Below, in pieces: positions 1 through 10,759 of a stretch of 64,000 nt of DNA. This stretch comes from Sphingobium amiense (lineage in GTDB: Bacteria > Pseudomonadota > Alphaproteobacteria > Sphingomonadales > Sphingomonadaceae). The stretch spans positions 2,914,001 to 2,978,000 of the forward strand of contig NZ_AP018664.1 of the NCBI RefSeq assembly GCF_003967075.1, read 5' to 3'. Positions within the stretch are counted from its first letter, which is position 1. Every line of letters starts with the position of its first letter. The notes under the pieces are model-generated. The model was given only the letters and a program-made list of their open reading frames with translations, did not search any database and was not told the DNA's origin. A program made the translations under genes and the position numbers.

Positions 1-141
1 CGCGGCTTCCTTGATCGAGACGACGATGATGTCGCCCACGCCGGCGAAGCGGCGCTTCGACCCGCCCAGCACCTTGATGCACTGGACGCGCTTGGCGCCG
101 CTGTTGTCAGCGACGTCAAGATTGGATTGCATCTGGATCAT
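1..141 (-). CDS. rplN: 50S ribosomal protein L14 (5' part, runs off window)
   Basis: The first 47 codons of L14 are visible; the gene continues beyond the left edge. The protein begins [17 protein letters not shown] and continues with the family-typical [11 protein letters not shown] and [13 protein letters not shown] segments. L14 binds 23S rRNA in the large subunit and contacts the small subunit. ATG at 141-139 is the start. It is the most distal gene of the S10-type operon seen here, separated from rpsQ by an unusually long 191-nt spacer that contains hairpins. Identity is certain from sequence; the C-terminus cannot be assessed. Confidence 0.96.
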   Translation of the reverse strand, partial: MIQMQSNLDVADNSGAKRVQCIKVLGGSKRRFAGVGDIIVVSIKEAA

Positions 142-285
142 AGATCCGGTTCCTTCTCATTTGGCCTACCGGGGCAATTCCCGGCGGTTCCGAATTCATG
201 CGTTCGACCCGGTGAATCGAAATGCGCGAAGCGCGGGCCTGTACCGCCTCCCAAGGGAAAAGGCCAGCCCGCGTCCGAACTTTTT

Positions 286-322
286 CGATCCTTGAAGGAT
301 CGGCGACCGGTCACAAGACCGG
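286..322 (-). other. Two hairpins in the rpsQ-rplN spacer
   Basis: The 191-nt spacer between rpsQ and rplN contains two perfect 6-bp stems: 307-312 pairs with 317-322 (4-nt loop), and 286-291 pairs with 297-302 (5-nt loop). In the sense of transcription (minus strand) the second is followed by an A-run, not a U-run, so neither looks like an intrinsic terminator. They could be mRNA processing or translational-control structures. The rest of the spacer shows no ORF I can support. Confidence 0.4.
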
Positions 323-332
323 AAGGCTTCCC

Positions 333-596
333 TTAGTGGGAGACTTCCGGCGACTTGTGGGTGTCCACGCGCTCGATGACCTTCCAGGTCTTGAGCTTGG
401 AAATCGGGGCGGTCTCCTCGATGCGGACCGTCTCGCCTTCCTTGTAGACATTGCCCTCGTCATGGGCGTGATACTTTTTCGACAGGCGGATGATCTTGCC
501 GTAGAGCGCATGCTTAACCTTGCGCTCCACACGAACCACCACCGTCTTGTCGGTCTTGTCGGAAACCACCGTTCCCGTCAGCACGCGCTTGGGCAT
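333..596 (-). CDS. rpsQ: 30S ribosomal protein S17
   Basis: This 87-aa protein has the S17 OB-fold sequence: N-terminal [19 protein letters not shown], central [16 protein letters not shown] and a C-terminal [14 protein letters not shown]17 is a primary 16S rRNA-binding protein needed early in 30S assembly. Length fits the family (about 80-90 aa). It lies 15 nt downstream of rpmC in the minus-strand ribosomal operon and is followed by the 191-nt spacer before rplN. There is no sign of anything unusual in the coding region. Confidence 0.98.
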   Translation of the reverse strand: MPKRVLTGTVVSDKTDKTVVVRVERKVKHALYGKIIRLSKKYHAHDEGNVYKEGETVRIEETAPISKLKTWKVIERVDTHKSPEVSH

Positions 597-611
597 CGTG
601 TGATTTCCTTC

Positions 612-815
612 TTACTTCGCAGCCGAGCGCGAACGCTCGGTCTGGAGGGTCTTGATCTGCGCGATCGACCGACGGACTTCACGCACCCGGCTCGGCTTTT
701 CGAGCTGGTTGGTGGCCGCCTGAAAACGCAGGTTGAACTGCTCGCGCTTCAGGTTGTTGAGTTCGGTCGACAGTTCGTCGTCCGTCTTGGTCTTGAGGTC
801 TGCGACGTTCGCCAC
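612..815 (-). CDS. rpmC: 50S ribosomal protein L29
   Basis: This 67-aa, mostly helical protein matches L29, with the characteristic [20 protein letters not shown] stretch and a following [15 protein letters not shown] segment. L29 sits at the polypeptide exit tunnel and helps dock trigger factor and SRP. Its start lies 3 nt after the rplP stop, so translation is probably coupled. Order rplP-rpmC-rpsQ is the standard bacterial arrangement. Confidence 0.98.
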   Translation of the reverse strand: MANVADLKTKTDDELSTELNNLKREQFNLRFQAATNQLEKPSRVREVRRSIAQIKTLQTERSRSAAK

Positions 816-818
816 GGC

Positions 819-1250
819 TTAACCCTCCAGGTGCGAGGTGTCGCCGAGGCGGGCAACGACCTTCGTCTTGATGGGCAGCTTCATCGCGGCGCGCGAGAAG
901 GCCTCTGCTGCGAGCGGACCGGGCACGCCGTCCAGTTCGAACAGGATGCGGCCGGGCTTTACGCGGGCCGCCCAATATTCGACCGAACCCTTGCCCTTGC
1001 CCTGACGGACTTCGGCAGGCTTCTTGGAAACCGGCACGTCGGGGAACACGCGGATCCACAACCGGCCCTGACGGCGGATGTGGCGGGTGATCGCGCGGCG
1101 GGCCGCTTCGATCTGGCGGGCGGTGACGCGCTCGGGTTCCAGAGCCTTGAGGCCGTAAGAGCCGAAGTTCAAGGCCGAACCGCCCTTGGCGTCGCCCTTG
1201 ATCCTGCCCTTGAAGGCCTTGCGGAACTTCATCTTCTTCGGTTGCAGCAT
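819..1250 (-). CDS. rplP: 50S ribosomal protein L16
   Basis: This 143-aa protein begins [19 protein letters not shown] and contains [20 protein letters not shown] and the [26 protein letters not shown] basic loop typical of L16. L16 organises the A-site/peptidyl-transferase region and contacts the tRNA elbow. Length is close to E. coli L16 (136 aa). It lies 21 nt downstream of rpsC and 3 nt upstream of rpmC. Confidence 0.98.
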   Translation of the reverse strand: MLQPKKMKFRKAFKGRIKGDAKGGSALNFGSYGLKALEPERVTARQIEAARRAITRHIRRQGRLWIRVFPDVPVSKKPAEVRQGKGKGSVEYWAARVKPGRILFELDGVPGPLAAEAFSRAAMKLPIKTKVVARLGDTSHLEG

Positions 1251-1271
1251 GACGCTATACCTACCTTATTC

Positions 1272-1967
1272 TCAGCGCGCCGGGCGCACACCGGAGGTCT
1301 GAGCCTCCAGCATCAGCCGGTCGGTGGCGAACGGATCGTGGCCGAGAATCTCGCCCTTAAAGATCCACACCTTGATGCCGCACACGCCATAGGCGGTGTG
1401 GGCCGTGGCTTCGGCATAATCGACGTTCGCGCGCAGCGTGTGCAGCGGAACGCGACCTTCGCGATACCATTCGACGCGCGCGATCTCCGCGCCGCCCAGA
1501 CGGCCGCCGCAGGTGATCTTGATGCCTTCGGCACCCAGACGCAGGGCCGACTGCACCGCGCGCTTCATGGCGCGGCGGAACGCCACGCGGCGCTCAAGCT
1601 GATCGGCAATGCCCTGCGCGACGAGCTTGGAGTCGATTTCCGGCTTGCGGATTTCGACGATGTTCAGGCTGACGTCCGAAGAGGTCAGGCTGCCCAGCTT
1701 CTTGCGCAGCTTCTCGATGTCCGCGCCCTTCTTGCCGATGATGACACCGGGGCGGGCGGCGTAGATCGACACGCGGCACAGCTTGGCCGGGCGTTCGATC
1801 ACGACCTTGGAAATCGCGGCCTGCGGCAGCGTCTTCATGATGAACTGGCGGATCTTGAGATCTTCCAGCAGAAGGCGGCCATAATCCTGGCCTTCCGCGA
1901 ACCAGCGGCTGTCCCAGGTGCGGTTGATCTGCAGACGCAGACCGATCGGGTTGCTCTTGTGACCCAT
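1272..1967 (-). CDS. rpsC: 30S ribosomal protein S3
   Basis: This is a 231-aa protein when started at [17 protein letters not shown] longer in-frame reading back to 2000 would run into the end of rplV and is rejected. Around residues 60-110 is a type-2 KH domain with the GxxG loop ([13 protein letters not shown]). S3 lines the mRNA entry tunnel and has helicase activity together with S4/S5. The start lies 4 nt after the rplV stop, consistent with translational coupling. Confidence 0.98.
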   Translation of the reverse strand: MGHKSNPIGLRLQINRTWDSRWFAEGQDYGRLLLEDLKIRQFIMKTLPQAAISKVVIERPAKLCRVSIYAARPGVIIGKKGADIEKLRKKLGSLTSSDVSLNIVEIRKPEIDSKLVAQGIADQLERRVAFRRAMKRAVQSALRLGAEGIKITCGGRLGGAEIARVEWYREGRVPLHTLRANVDYAEATAHTAYGVCGIKVWIFKGEILGHDPFATDRLMLEAQTSGVRPAR

Positions 1968-1971
1968 GTGC

Positions 1972-2358
1972 TTAAGCCTCCGCTTCTTCGCCAGCTTCAC
2001 GCACGACGATGCGCACGCGGCTGAAGGGCTTGAGGATCCGGGTCGACTTGCCGCGGCCGCGGGCGTGGAAGCGCTTCAGGGTGAAGCTCTTGCCGACCGA
2101 TGCTTCCGCGACGACCAGTGCGTCGACGTCCAGATTGTGATTGTTTTCCGCGTTGGCGATGGCCGAAGCCAGCACCTTGCGCACGTCGACCGCCATCGCC
2201 TTCTTGGAGAAAGCGAGGATGTTCAGCGCGTCCTCGACCTTGCGGCCGCGGATGAGCGTGGCGACGAGGTTCAGCTTCTGGGCCGAACCGCGGATCTGCG
2301 TGCCGACGGCGAGCGCTTCATTGTCGGCGACGCGACGGGGAGCCTTTTCCTTGCTCAT
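1972..2358 (-). CDS. rplV: 50S ribosomal protein L22
   Basis: This 128-aa protein has the L22 core [17 protein letters not shown], a [17 protein letters not shown] stretch, and the C-terminal hairpin region [15 protein letters not shown] that reaches into the peptide exit tunnel and is the site of macrolide-resistance mutations elsewhere. No deletion is seen in that loop. Its ATG shares a base with the rpsS stop (TGATG), indicating tight coupling. Confidence 0.98.
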   Translation of the reverse strand: MSKEKAPRRVADNEALAVGTQIRGSAQKLNLVATLIRGRKVEDALNILAFSKKAMAVDVRKVLASAIANAENNHNLDVDALVVAEASVGKSFTLKRFHARGRGKSTRILKPFSRVRIVVREAGEEAEA

Positions 2359-2636
2359 CAGCGCTTGCCCTTCTTGTCGGCGGCGTGGCCGGGGAAGTAG
2401 CGGGTCGGGGCGAATTCGCCCAGCTTATGACCCACCATATCCTCGTTCACCAGCACCGGAACATGCTTGCGGCCGTTATAGACGTTGAACGTCAGGCCGA
2501 CGAACTGCGGCAGGATCGTCGAACGGCGCGACCAGGTCTTGATGGGACCGGAGCGACCATTGGCGTCCTGGGCGACTTCCGCCTTCTTCAGAAGGCTGAG
2601 GTCCACGAACGGACCTTTCCAGACGGAACGAGCCAT
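2358..2636 (-). CDS. rpsS: 30S ribosomal protein S19
   Basis: This 92-aa protein begins [18 protein letters not shown] and contains the family-typical [20 protein letters not shown] and [11 protein letters not shown] segments. S19 is in the 30S head near the A site and binds 16S rRNA together with S13. Length and order (between rplB and rplV) are standard; a 5-nt gap separates it from rplB. Confidence 0.98.
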   Translation of the reverse strand: MARSVWKGPFVDLSLLKKAEVAQDANGRSGPIKTWSRRSTILPQFVGLTFNVYNGRKHVPVLVNEDMVGHKLGEFAPTRYFPGHAADKKGKR

Positions 2637-2641
2637 CTCGC

Positions 2642-3478
2642 TTACCTCTTCTTCTTCGCGTGGCGGCTACGGATGATGAACTTGTCCGTCGCCTTGTTGT
2701 GGCGGGTGCGGGCACCCTTGGTCGGCTTGCCCCACGGGGTCACCGGATGACGGCCGCCCGAGGTCCGGCCTTCGCCACCGCCGTGCGGGTGATCGACCGG
2801 GTTCTTCGCCACGCCGCGCGTCAGCGGGCGCTTGCCGAGCCAGCGGTTACGGCCGGCCTTGGCAAGGTTGGTGTTGGCGTTGTCGGGGTTCGACACGGCG
2901 CCAATGGTGCCCATGCAGTCCGAACGGATGTAGCGCTGCTCGCCCGAGGACAGGCGGACCATCACCATGCCGCGATCGCGACCGACGAGCTGGGCATAGG
3001 TGCCCGCCGAACGGCAGAGCTGACCGCCCTTGCCCGGCTTCATCTCGATATTGTGGATGATGGTGCCGACCGGCATCTGGCCCAGTTCCATCGCGTTGCC
3101 CGGCTTCACGTCGGTCTTCTTGCCCGCGATCACCTTGTCGCCCGGCGCGAGGCGCTGGGGAGCCAGGATATAGGCCTGGGTGCCGTCGGGATAGTTGACG
3201 AGCGCGATGAAGGCGGTGCGGTTGGGGTCATATTCCAGACGCTCGACCGTGCCTTCCACGTCCCACAGGCGACGCTTGAAGTCGATGATGCGATAGCGCT
3301 GCTTGTGACCGCCCGCGATGCCGCGCGAGGTCACATGACCCTTGTTGTTGCGCCCGCCGGTCTTGCGCTTGCCTTCGGTCAGCGCCTTGACGGGCTTGCC
3401 CTTGTGCAGGCTCGACTTGTCGACGAGGATCAGGCCGCGCTGGGCGGGGCTGGTCGGGTTGTAGCTCTTAAGCGCCAT
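2642..3478 (-). CDS. rplB: 50S ribosomal protein L2
   Basis: This 278-aa protein has the L2 signature throughout, including [19 protein letters not shown] near residue 45 and the highly conserved C-terminal loop [16 protein letters not shown], whose histidine supports peptidyl-transferase function. L2 is essential for subunit association and tRNA binding. It sits 2 nt downstream of rplW in the minus-strand S10 operon. Confidence 0.99.
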   Translation of the reverse strand: MALKSYNPTSPAQRGLILVDKSSLHKGKPVKALTEGKRKTGGRNNKGHVTSRGIAGGHKQRYRIIDFKRRLWDVEGTVERLEYDPNRTAFIALVNYPDGTQAYILAPQRLAPGDKVIAGKKTDVKPGNAMELGQMPVGTIIHNIEMKPGKGGQLCRSAGTYAQLVGRDRGMVMVRLSSGEQRYIRSDCMGTIGAVSNPDNANTNLAKAGRNRWLGKRPLTRGVAKNPVDHPHGGGEGRTSGGRHPVTPWGKPTKGARTRHNKATDKFIIRSRHAKKKR

Positions 3479-3480
3479 GA

Positions 3481-3798
3481 TCAGCGCACTCCTTCGGTGA
3501 TGTCGATCGACTGACCTTCGGCCAGACGAACGATCGCCTTCTTCACGTCGCTGCGCTTGTAGGGCTTGCCCTTCCAGCGCTTCGTCTTGCCCTTGGCGAC
3601 CAGCGTGTTCACGCTGACGACGGTCTTGCCCCAGAGAGCCTCAATCGCGGCCTTGATCTCCGGCTTGGACGCGTCGTTGGCGACCTTGAAGACGTAGGCG
3701 TTGTTCTCGGAGAGAAGCGTCGACTTCTCGGTGATGACCGGCGAGACAATCACGTCGTAATGACGGTTGTCCACGGTCGCGGCTTCTTTCTTAGCCAT
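3481..3798 (-). CDS. rplW: 50S ribosomal protein L23
   Basis: This 105-aa protein contains the L23 motifs [20 protein letters not shown] and the [21 protein letters not shown] helix-loop, followed by a basic [16 protein letters not shown] region. L23 is the exit-tunnel docking site for trigger factor and SRP. The first eight bases of the gene overlap the end of rplD, so translation is probably coupled. Confidence 0.98.
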   Translation of the reverse strand: MAKKEAATVDNRHYDVIVSPVITEKSTLLSENNAYVFKVANDASKPEIKAAIEALWGKTVVSVNTLVAKGKTKRWKGKPYKRSDVKKAIVRLAEGQSIDITEGVR

Positions 3799-4414
3799 TG
3801 AAACGCGCCTCCAGCTTTTCGACCGCGGCGCGCGTCAGCACCAGCGAATCCGCCTTAAGGATGTCGTAGACGTTGGCGCCAACGGCAGGCAGCAGGTCCA
3901 CGCCGACGATGTTCGCCGAAGCCTTCGCAAAGCTGACGTTCACGGCGTCGCCGTCGATGAACAGCGCCTTGTTCAGGTTCAGCTTGGCGAGGTGCGCGAC
4001 CAGAGCCTTGGTCTTGCCTTCCGCCACGTCGAGATTGTCGAGGACGATCAGCGAACCGTCCTTGGCCTTGGCCGACAGCGCCATCTTGAGACCCAGCGCA
4101 CGCACCTTCTTGTTGAGGTCGTGACCGAAGTCGCGGGCGCGGGCGCCGTGCGCCTTACCGCCGCCGATAAAGATCGGCGCCTTGCGATCGCCGTGACGGG
4201 CGGTGCCGCCGCCTTTCTGACGACCGAACTTCTTGCCCGTGCGGGCCACGTCCGAACGCTCGCGGGTGGCGCGGGCGGGAGCGCGGCGCTTTTCAAGCTG
4301 CCAGGTGACGACGCGGTGCAGGATGTCGGTGCGAGGCTCGATACCGAACACGGCATCGTTCAGCTCCAGCTCACCGGCGGCTGCGGCGTCGAGGGTCTGT
4401 ACATTGACCTTCAT
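3791..4414 (-). CDS. rplD: 50S ribosomal protein L4
   Basis: This 207-aa protein has the L4 globular domain and the long tunnel-lining loop ([20 protein letters not shown] at about residues 58-77, then [16 protein letters not shown]). In E. coli L4 autoregulates the S10 operon by attenuation and translational repression; whether that occurs here is unknown, but a structured terminator-like leader lies just upstream of rplC (see 5177-5466). It starts 3 nt after the rplC stop and overlaps rplW by 8 nt. Confidence 0.98.
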   Translation of the reverse strand: MKVNVQTLDAAAAGELELNDAVFGIEPRTDILHRVVTWQLEKRRAPARATRERSDVARTGKKFGRQKGGGTARHGDRKAPIFIGGGKAHGARARDFGHDLNKKVRALGLKMALSAKAKDGSLIVLDNLDVAEGKTKALVAHLAKLNLNKALFIDGDAVNVSFAKASANIVGVDLLPAVGANVYDILKADSLVLTRAAVEKLEARFNG

Positions 4415-4417
4415 GGT

Positions 4418-5173
4418 TTAGCCCTCCTGGCCTTCGGTCGCTTCGGGAGCGGCTGCTTCTTCAGCAGGCGTCTCGGCCGGACCATTGTTGCTGTTGGCAG
4501 CAGCCTTGAGGCTGGCCGGATACGGCACATCGGCCGGGCGCTTCACCTTGACGGCGTCGGAGACGGTGAGCCAGGTGCCCTTGGCGCCCGGAACGCTGCC
4601 CTTGACGAACAGCAGGCCGCGCTCGACGTCGGTGCGGACGATCTCCAGATTCTGCTGGGTCCGCTCACGGTCGCCCATGTGGCCGGCCATCTTCTTGTTC
4701 TTGAAGACGCGGCCCGGGTCCTGGCGGTTACCGGTCGAACCGTGGGCACGGTGGCTGATCGACACGCCATGGGTGGCGCGCATGCCCCCGAAGCCCCAGC
4801 GCTTCATGGCACCGGCGAAGCCCTTACCCTGGGTGTGACCGGCGACGTCGACCAACTGGCCGGCGATGAAATGATCGGCCGCGATCTCGGCGCCGACATC
4901 GAGGAGCGCATCCTCGGCGACGCGGAATTCGACCAGACGCGCCTTCGGCTCCACTTCCGCCTTGGCGAAGTGACCGCGCTGCGGCTTGGCGACATTCTTG
5001 ACCTTCGCGACGCCCGCGCCGAGCTGAACCGCGACATAGCCGTCGCGCTCGACTTCCTTGCGGGCCACGACCTGATTGCCCTCAAGGGCCAGAACCGTAA
5101 CCGGTATATGACGTCCGTCCTCCTGGAACAGACGGGTCATCCCGACTTTCTTAGCGATCACGCCTGTGCGCAT
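4418..5173 (-). CDS. rplC: 50S ribosomal protein L3 with acidic C-terminal tail
   Basis: The first about 215 residues are canonical L3: N-terminal [16 protein letters not shown], the [19 protein letters not shown] loop that reaches the peptidyl-transferase centre, and [19 protein letters not shown]. The last about 30 residues form an Ala/Glu/Pro-rich acidic tail not present in E. coli L3 (209 aa), making 251 aa here. ATG at 5173 is preferred (GGAG 9 nt upstream); a GTG one codon earlier is possible. It lies behind a 290-nt structured spacer separating it from rpsJ. Confidence 0.97.
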   Translation of the reverse strand: MRTGVIAKKVGMTRLFQEDGRHIPVTVLALEGNQVVARKEVERDGYVAVQLGAGVAKVKNVAKPQRGHFAKAEVEPKARLVEFRVAEDALLDVGAEIAADHFIAGQLVDVAGHTQGKGFAGAMKRWGFGGMRATHGVSISHRAHGSTGNRQDPGRVFKNKKMAGHMGDRERTQQNLEIVRTDVERGLLFVKGSVPGAKGTWLTVSDAVKVKRPADVPYPASLKAAANSNNGPAETPAEEAAAPEATEGQEG

Positions 5174-5193
5174 CACTGATTACTCCCATAGAG

Positions 5194-5212
5194 GCCCGCC
5201 GTAGCAGCGGGC
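5194..5212 (-). other. Hairpin just upstream of the rplC ribosome-binding site
   Basis: A perfect 6-bp inverted repeat (5194-5199 with 5207-5212, 7-nt loop) lies about 20 nt before the rplC start codon. It follows directly after the terminator-like hairpin at 5223-5252, so the two together resemble the leader of an autoregulated ribosomal operon. Confidence 0.45.
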
Positions 5213-5222
5213 GTATCCAACG

Positions 5223-5252
5223 AAAAAACCGCTCGGGATTCCTCCCGCGCGG
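5223..5252 (-). terminator. Intrinsic-terminator-like attenuator between rpsJ and rplC
   Basis: Read on the minus strand, a 10-bp stem with one mismatch (5243-5252 with 5229-5238) and a GGAA loop is followed immediately by six U residues (5223-5228). This is the classical form of a Rho-independent terminator, but it sits inside the S10 operon, 50 nt before rplC, so it is likely an attenuator or a partial terminator rather than the operon end. Confidence 0.7.
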
Positions 5253-5387
5253 CCCAACCCGAATATAGCGATCACCCCGTCAGGGTTGGATGCCGATCCC
5301 TCTCGGGAAAGGCGACGGGGGACCAGAGACCACGGACCTGACCGGTTCACCGGAGCGGCCGTGCGGTATCCCTTGTGTCGTTTGAGC

Positions 5388-5454
5388 TTCCGGCCCTACC
5401 CGAAGACAGGAGGCCGGAATGCCCGATACCCTGCCCTCCTTGCGGGTGGCAGGG
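5388..5454 (-). other. Structured spacer hairpins downstream of rpsJ
   Basis: Two further perfect stems lie between the rpsJ stop and the terminator-like hairpin: 7 bp (5429-5435 with 5448-5454) and 8 bp (5388-5395 with 5412-5419). With the hairpins at 5194-5252 they make the 290-nt rpsJ-rplC spacer one of the most structured non-coding stretches in the window. No ORF is supported here. Confidence 0.5.
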
Positions 5455-5466
5455 ACTTGCCAGCGA

Positions 5467-5775
5467 TCAGGCCAGCTTGATTTCCACGTTCACGCCGGCA
5501 GCCAGATCCAGCTTCATCAGCGCGTCGACCGTCTGCGGCGTCGGCTGCACAATGTCAAGCATACGCTTGTAGGTACGGACCTCGAACTGCTCGCGCGACT
5601 TCTTGTCGATGTGCGGGCCACGGTTGACCGTGAACTTCTCGATGCGCGTCGGCAGGGGAATCGGACCGCGGATGAGGGCGCCGGTGCGGCGGGCGGTGTC
5701 GGCGATGTCGCCGGTCGCCTGATCGAGCACGCGATGATCGAACGCCTTGAGGCGAATGCGGATGTTGCTGTCCAT
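5467..5775 (-). CDS. rpsJ: 30S ribosomal protein S10
   Basis: This 102-aa protein starts at [19 protein letters not shown]; a longer reading from 5811 adds an implausible N-terminus. It contains the [19 protein letters not shown] core and the C-terminal [20 protein letters not shown] segment. S10 is in the 30S head and, as NusE, takes part in antitermination. AGGA precedes the ATG by about 6 nt. It is separated from tuf by a strong terminator, so it probably has its own promoter in 5776-5930, although I see no convincing -35/-10 pair there. Confidence 0.98.
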   Translation of the reverse strand: MDSNIRIRLKAFDHRVLDQATGDIADTARRTGALIRGPIPLPTRIEKFTVNRGPHIDKKSREQFEVRTYKRMLDIVQPTPQTVDALMKLDLAAGVNVEIKLA

Positions 5776-5932
5776 AATTCCTGTACCGATGCGAAAGAGC
5801 CAAAAACCCACGCATTTTCAAAAATCAGCCGGAGCAGCCGTTGATTTGTAAAAATGCGCTCACAAAAAATATCCGCCTCTTCTTGCCCTTCTAGCTTTTT
5901 GGAAGCCGGAGAAAGGCGATCCGAGGCGGTTG

Positions 5933-5971
5933 AAAAAACCGAGCGGCGCGAATCGGGTGATCCGCGCCGCT
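5933..5971 (-). terminator. Rho-independent terminator downstream of tuf
   Basis: On the minus strand a perfect 9-bp GC-rich stem (5963-5971 with 5942-5950) is followed by GG and six U residues (5933-5938). It starts 10 nt after the tuf stop codon and marks the end of the rpsL-rpsG-fusA-tuf transcription unit. Confidence 0.85.
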
Positions 5972-5980
5972 GGGCCTATA

Positions 5981-7171
<1,191 letters not shown>

Positions 7172-7308
7172 TTTATCCTACCTTCTAATCAAAATCAGCT
7201 TTGGTCTGACCGCTCGGCCGCGCCTCGCGAAGGCGCGTCCATAGCAGCAAATTTCGAGATTACCAGCCCCTAACCGAGCCGTTCGCACGGCCCGGCCGGG
7301 GAAAGTCG

Positions 7309-9402
<2,094 letters not shown>

Positions 9403-9563
9403 GATGCTTCTCCGTTGCCGGCGCGCCGGCGGTTGGGGATTCGTTTAGGATGTGCGCGTGGCCCCTAAACCAATCCGTCCGCCATGGGTAGCACCCCTGA
9501 CGAACGGACCGACTTTTAGGAACCTGATTGGGATGGCGGACATATAGGCGCCCGCCATGCCCC

Positions 9564-10034
9564 TTACCAGCGATAGTGCGAGAAGGCGCGGTTCGCTTCC
9601 GCCATGCGGTGCGTGTCTTCGCGCTTCTTGACCGCATTGCCGCGGTTGTTGGCAGCGTCCAGCAGCTCGCCCGACAGGCGCGCGGCCATCGTGGTTTCGC
9701 TGCGGTTGCGCGCGGCGGTGATGAGCCAGCGGATGGCCAGCGCCTGCGCGCGTTCGGGACGCACTTCGACGGGAACCTGATAGGTCGCACCGCCGACGCG
9801 GCGGCTGCGGACCTCGATGCCCGGCTTCACATTGTTCAGCGCATCGTGGAACATGCCGATCGGATCCTTCTTGGCGCGGGTCTCGACGGTTTCGAGAGCG
9901 CCATAGACGATCGATTCGGCAACGGCTTTCTTGCCGTCCTGCATGATGCTGTTCATGAACTTCGACAGCACGATGTCGCCGAACTTGGGGTCCGGCAGGA
10001 TAACGCGCTTTTCGGGGCGACGACGACGTGACAT
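9564..10034 (-). CDS. rpsG: 30S ribosomal protein S7
   Basis: This 156-aa protein begins [20 protein letters not shown] and contains [17 protein letters not shown] and the [19 protein letters not shown] beta-hairpin segment. S7 nucleates assembly of the 30S head and contacts E-site tRNA. It lies 18 nt after rpsL and upstream of fusA, the universal str-operon order. Confidence 0.98.
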   Translation of the reverse strand: MSRRRRPEKRVILPDPKFGDIVLSKFMNSIMQDGKKAVAESIVYGALETVETRAKKDPIGMFHDALNNVKPGIEVRSRRVGGATYQVPVEVRPERAQALAIRWLITAARNRSETTMAARLSGELLDAANNRGNAVKKREDTHRMAEANRAFSHYRW

Positions 10035-10052
10035 GTTTCTGGTCTCCCCTTC

Positions 10053-10424
10053 TTACTTCGGACGCTTCGCGCCGTATTTGGAACGGCTCTGCTTGCGGTC
10101 CTTGACGCCCTGGGTATCCAGAACGCCGCGCAGCACGTGGTAACGCACACCGGGAAGGTCGCGAACGCGGCCGCCACGGATCAGCACGACCGAGTGCTCC
10201 TGAAGATTGTGGCCTTCACCCGGAATATAGGTGATGACTTCGCGCTGGTTGACCAGACGCACCTTCGCCACCTTGCGGAGCGCCGAGTTCGGCTTCTTCG
10301 GGGTCGTCGTGTAGACGCGGGTGCAAACGCCGCGCTTCTGCGGGTTCGCTTCCATGGCAGGGACCTTGGACTTGGTCTTCTGCAATTCGCGGCCCTTGCG
10401 GACCAGCTGGTTGATCGTTGGCAT
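10053..10424 (-). CDS. rpsL: 30S ribosomal protein S12 (Arg at position 88)
   Basis: This 123-aa protein starts at [20 protein letters not shown]; a longer frame to 10502 would be upstream leader. It contains [16 protein letters not shown] (Lys43 conserved) and [20 protein letters not shown]12 is at the decoding centre and controls accuracy. Residue 88, Lys in E. coli and M. tuberculosis, is Arg here (codon CGC in the GGRVRDLPG loop); Lys88Arg is a known streptomycin-resistance substitution in other bacteria. First gene of the str operon, with a promoter about 200 nt upstream. Confidence 0.98.
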   Translation of the reverse strand: MPTINQLVRKGRELQKTKSKVPAMEANPQKRGVCTRVYTTTPKKPNSALRKVAKVRLVNQREVITYIPGEGHNLQEHSVVLIRGGRVRDLPGVRYHVLRGVLDTQGVKDRKQSRSKYGAKRPK

Positions 10425-10628
10425 GAAGCCCTTCACCTTTTCAGTTACTTTACCGGCATTCCCGCGTCTGTGCGGCCTGACGGAGATTCCGCCAAACAGC
10501 AAAGGCCCCGGTGGGCGTGAAAGCCCCCTGGAGCCGCAAGAGCACCCGGCAATGTTCAGCTCTAATGTCGCTCAGCCGATAGTCGCAGGGAGACGAGTCT
10601 TCGCACGGCAGGCCGCTGGGCAGCCGCG

Positions 10629-10657
10629 CCTATAGCGACGCGCGCCCACAGGGTCAA
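10629..10657 (-). promoter_or_regulatory. Sigma70-type promoter of the str operon
   Basis: On the minus strand TTGACC (10657-10652) is separated by exactly 17 nt from TATAGG (10634-10629). Transcription would start near 10622, giving an about 200-nt leader before rpsL. The rest of the 335-nt gap (10425-10759) between rpsL and the divergent GGDEF-EAL gene shows no supported ORF. Confidence 0.75.
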
Positions 10658-10759
10658 CCCGCCCCCGCCCTTCCGCTTTTCCCCGCCGGAAGCCTTCGTG
10701 GTTAGGAAAATCGTAACGGCGATTCCGGTAATACGGCCTCTCCTCAGCCCGGACACGAT

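Noticed and set aside
222..2024. 600-codon plus-strand ORF opposite the ribosomal genes
   Set aside because: It is antisense to rpsQ-rpmC-rplP-rpsC and is open only because of GC-rich codon bias; no RBS or recognisable domain.
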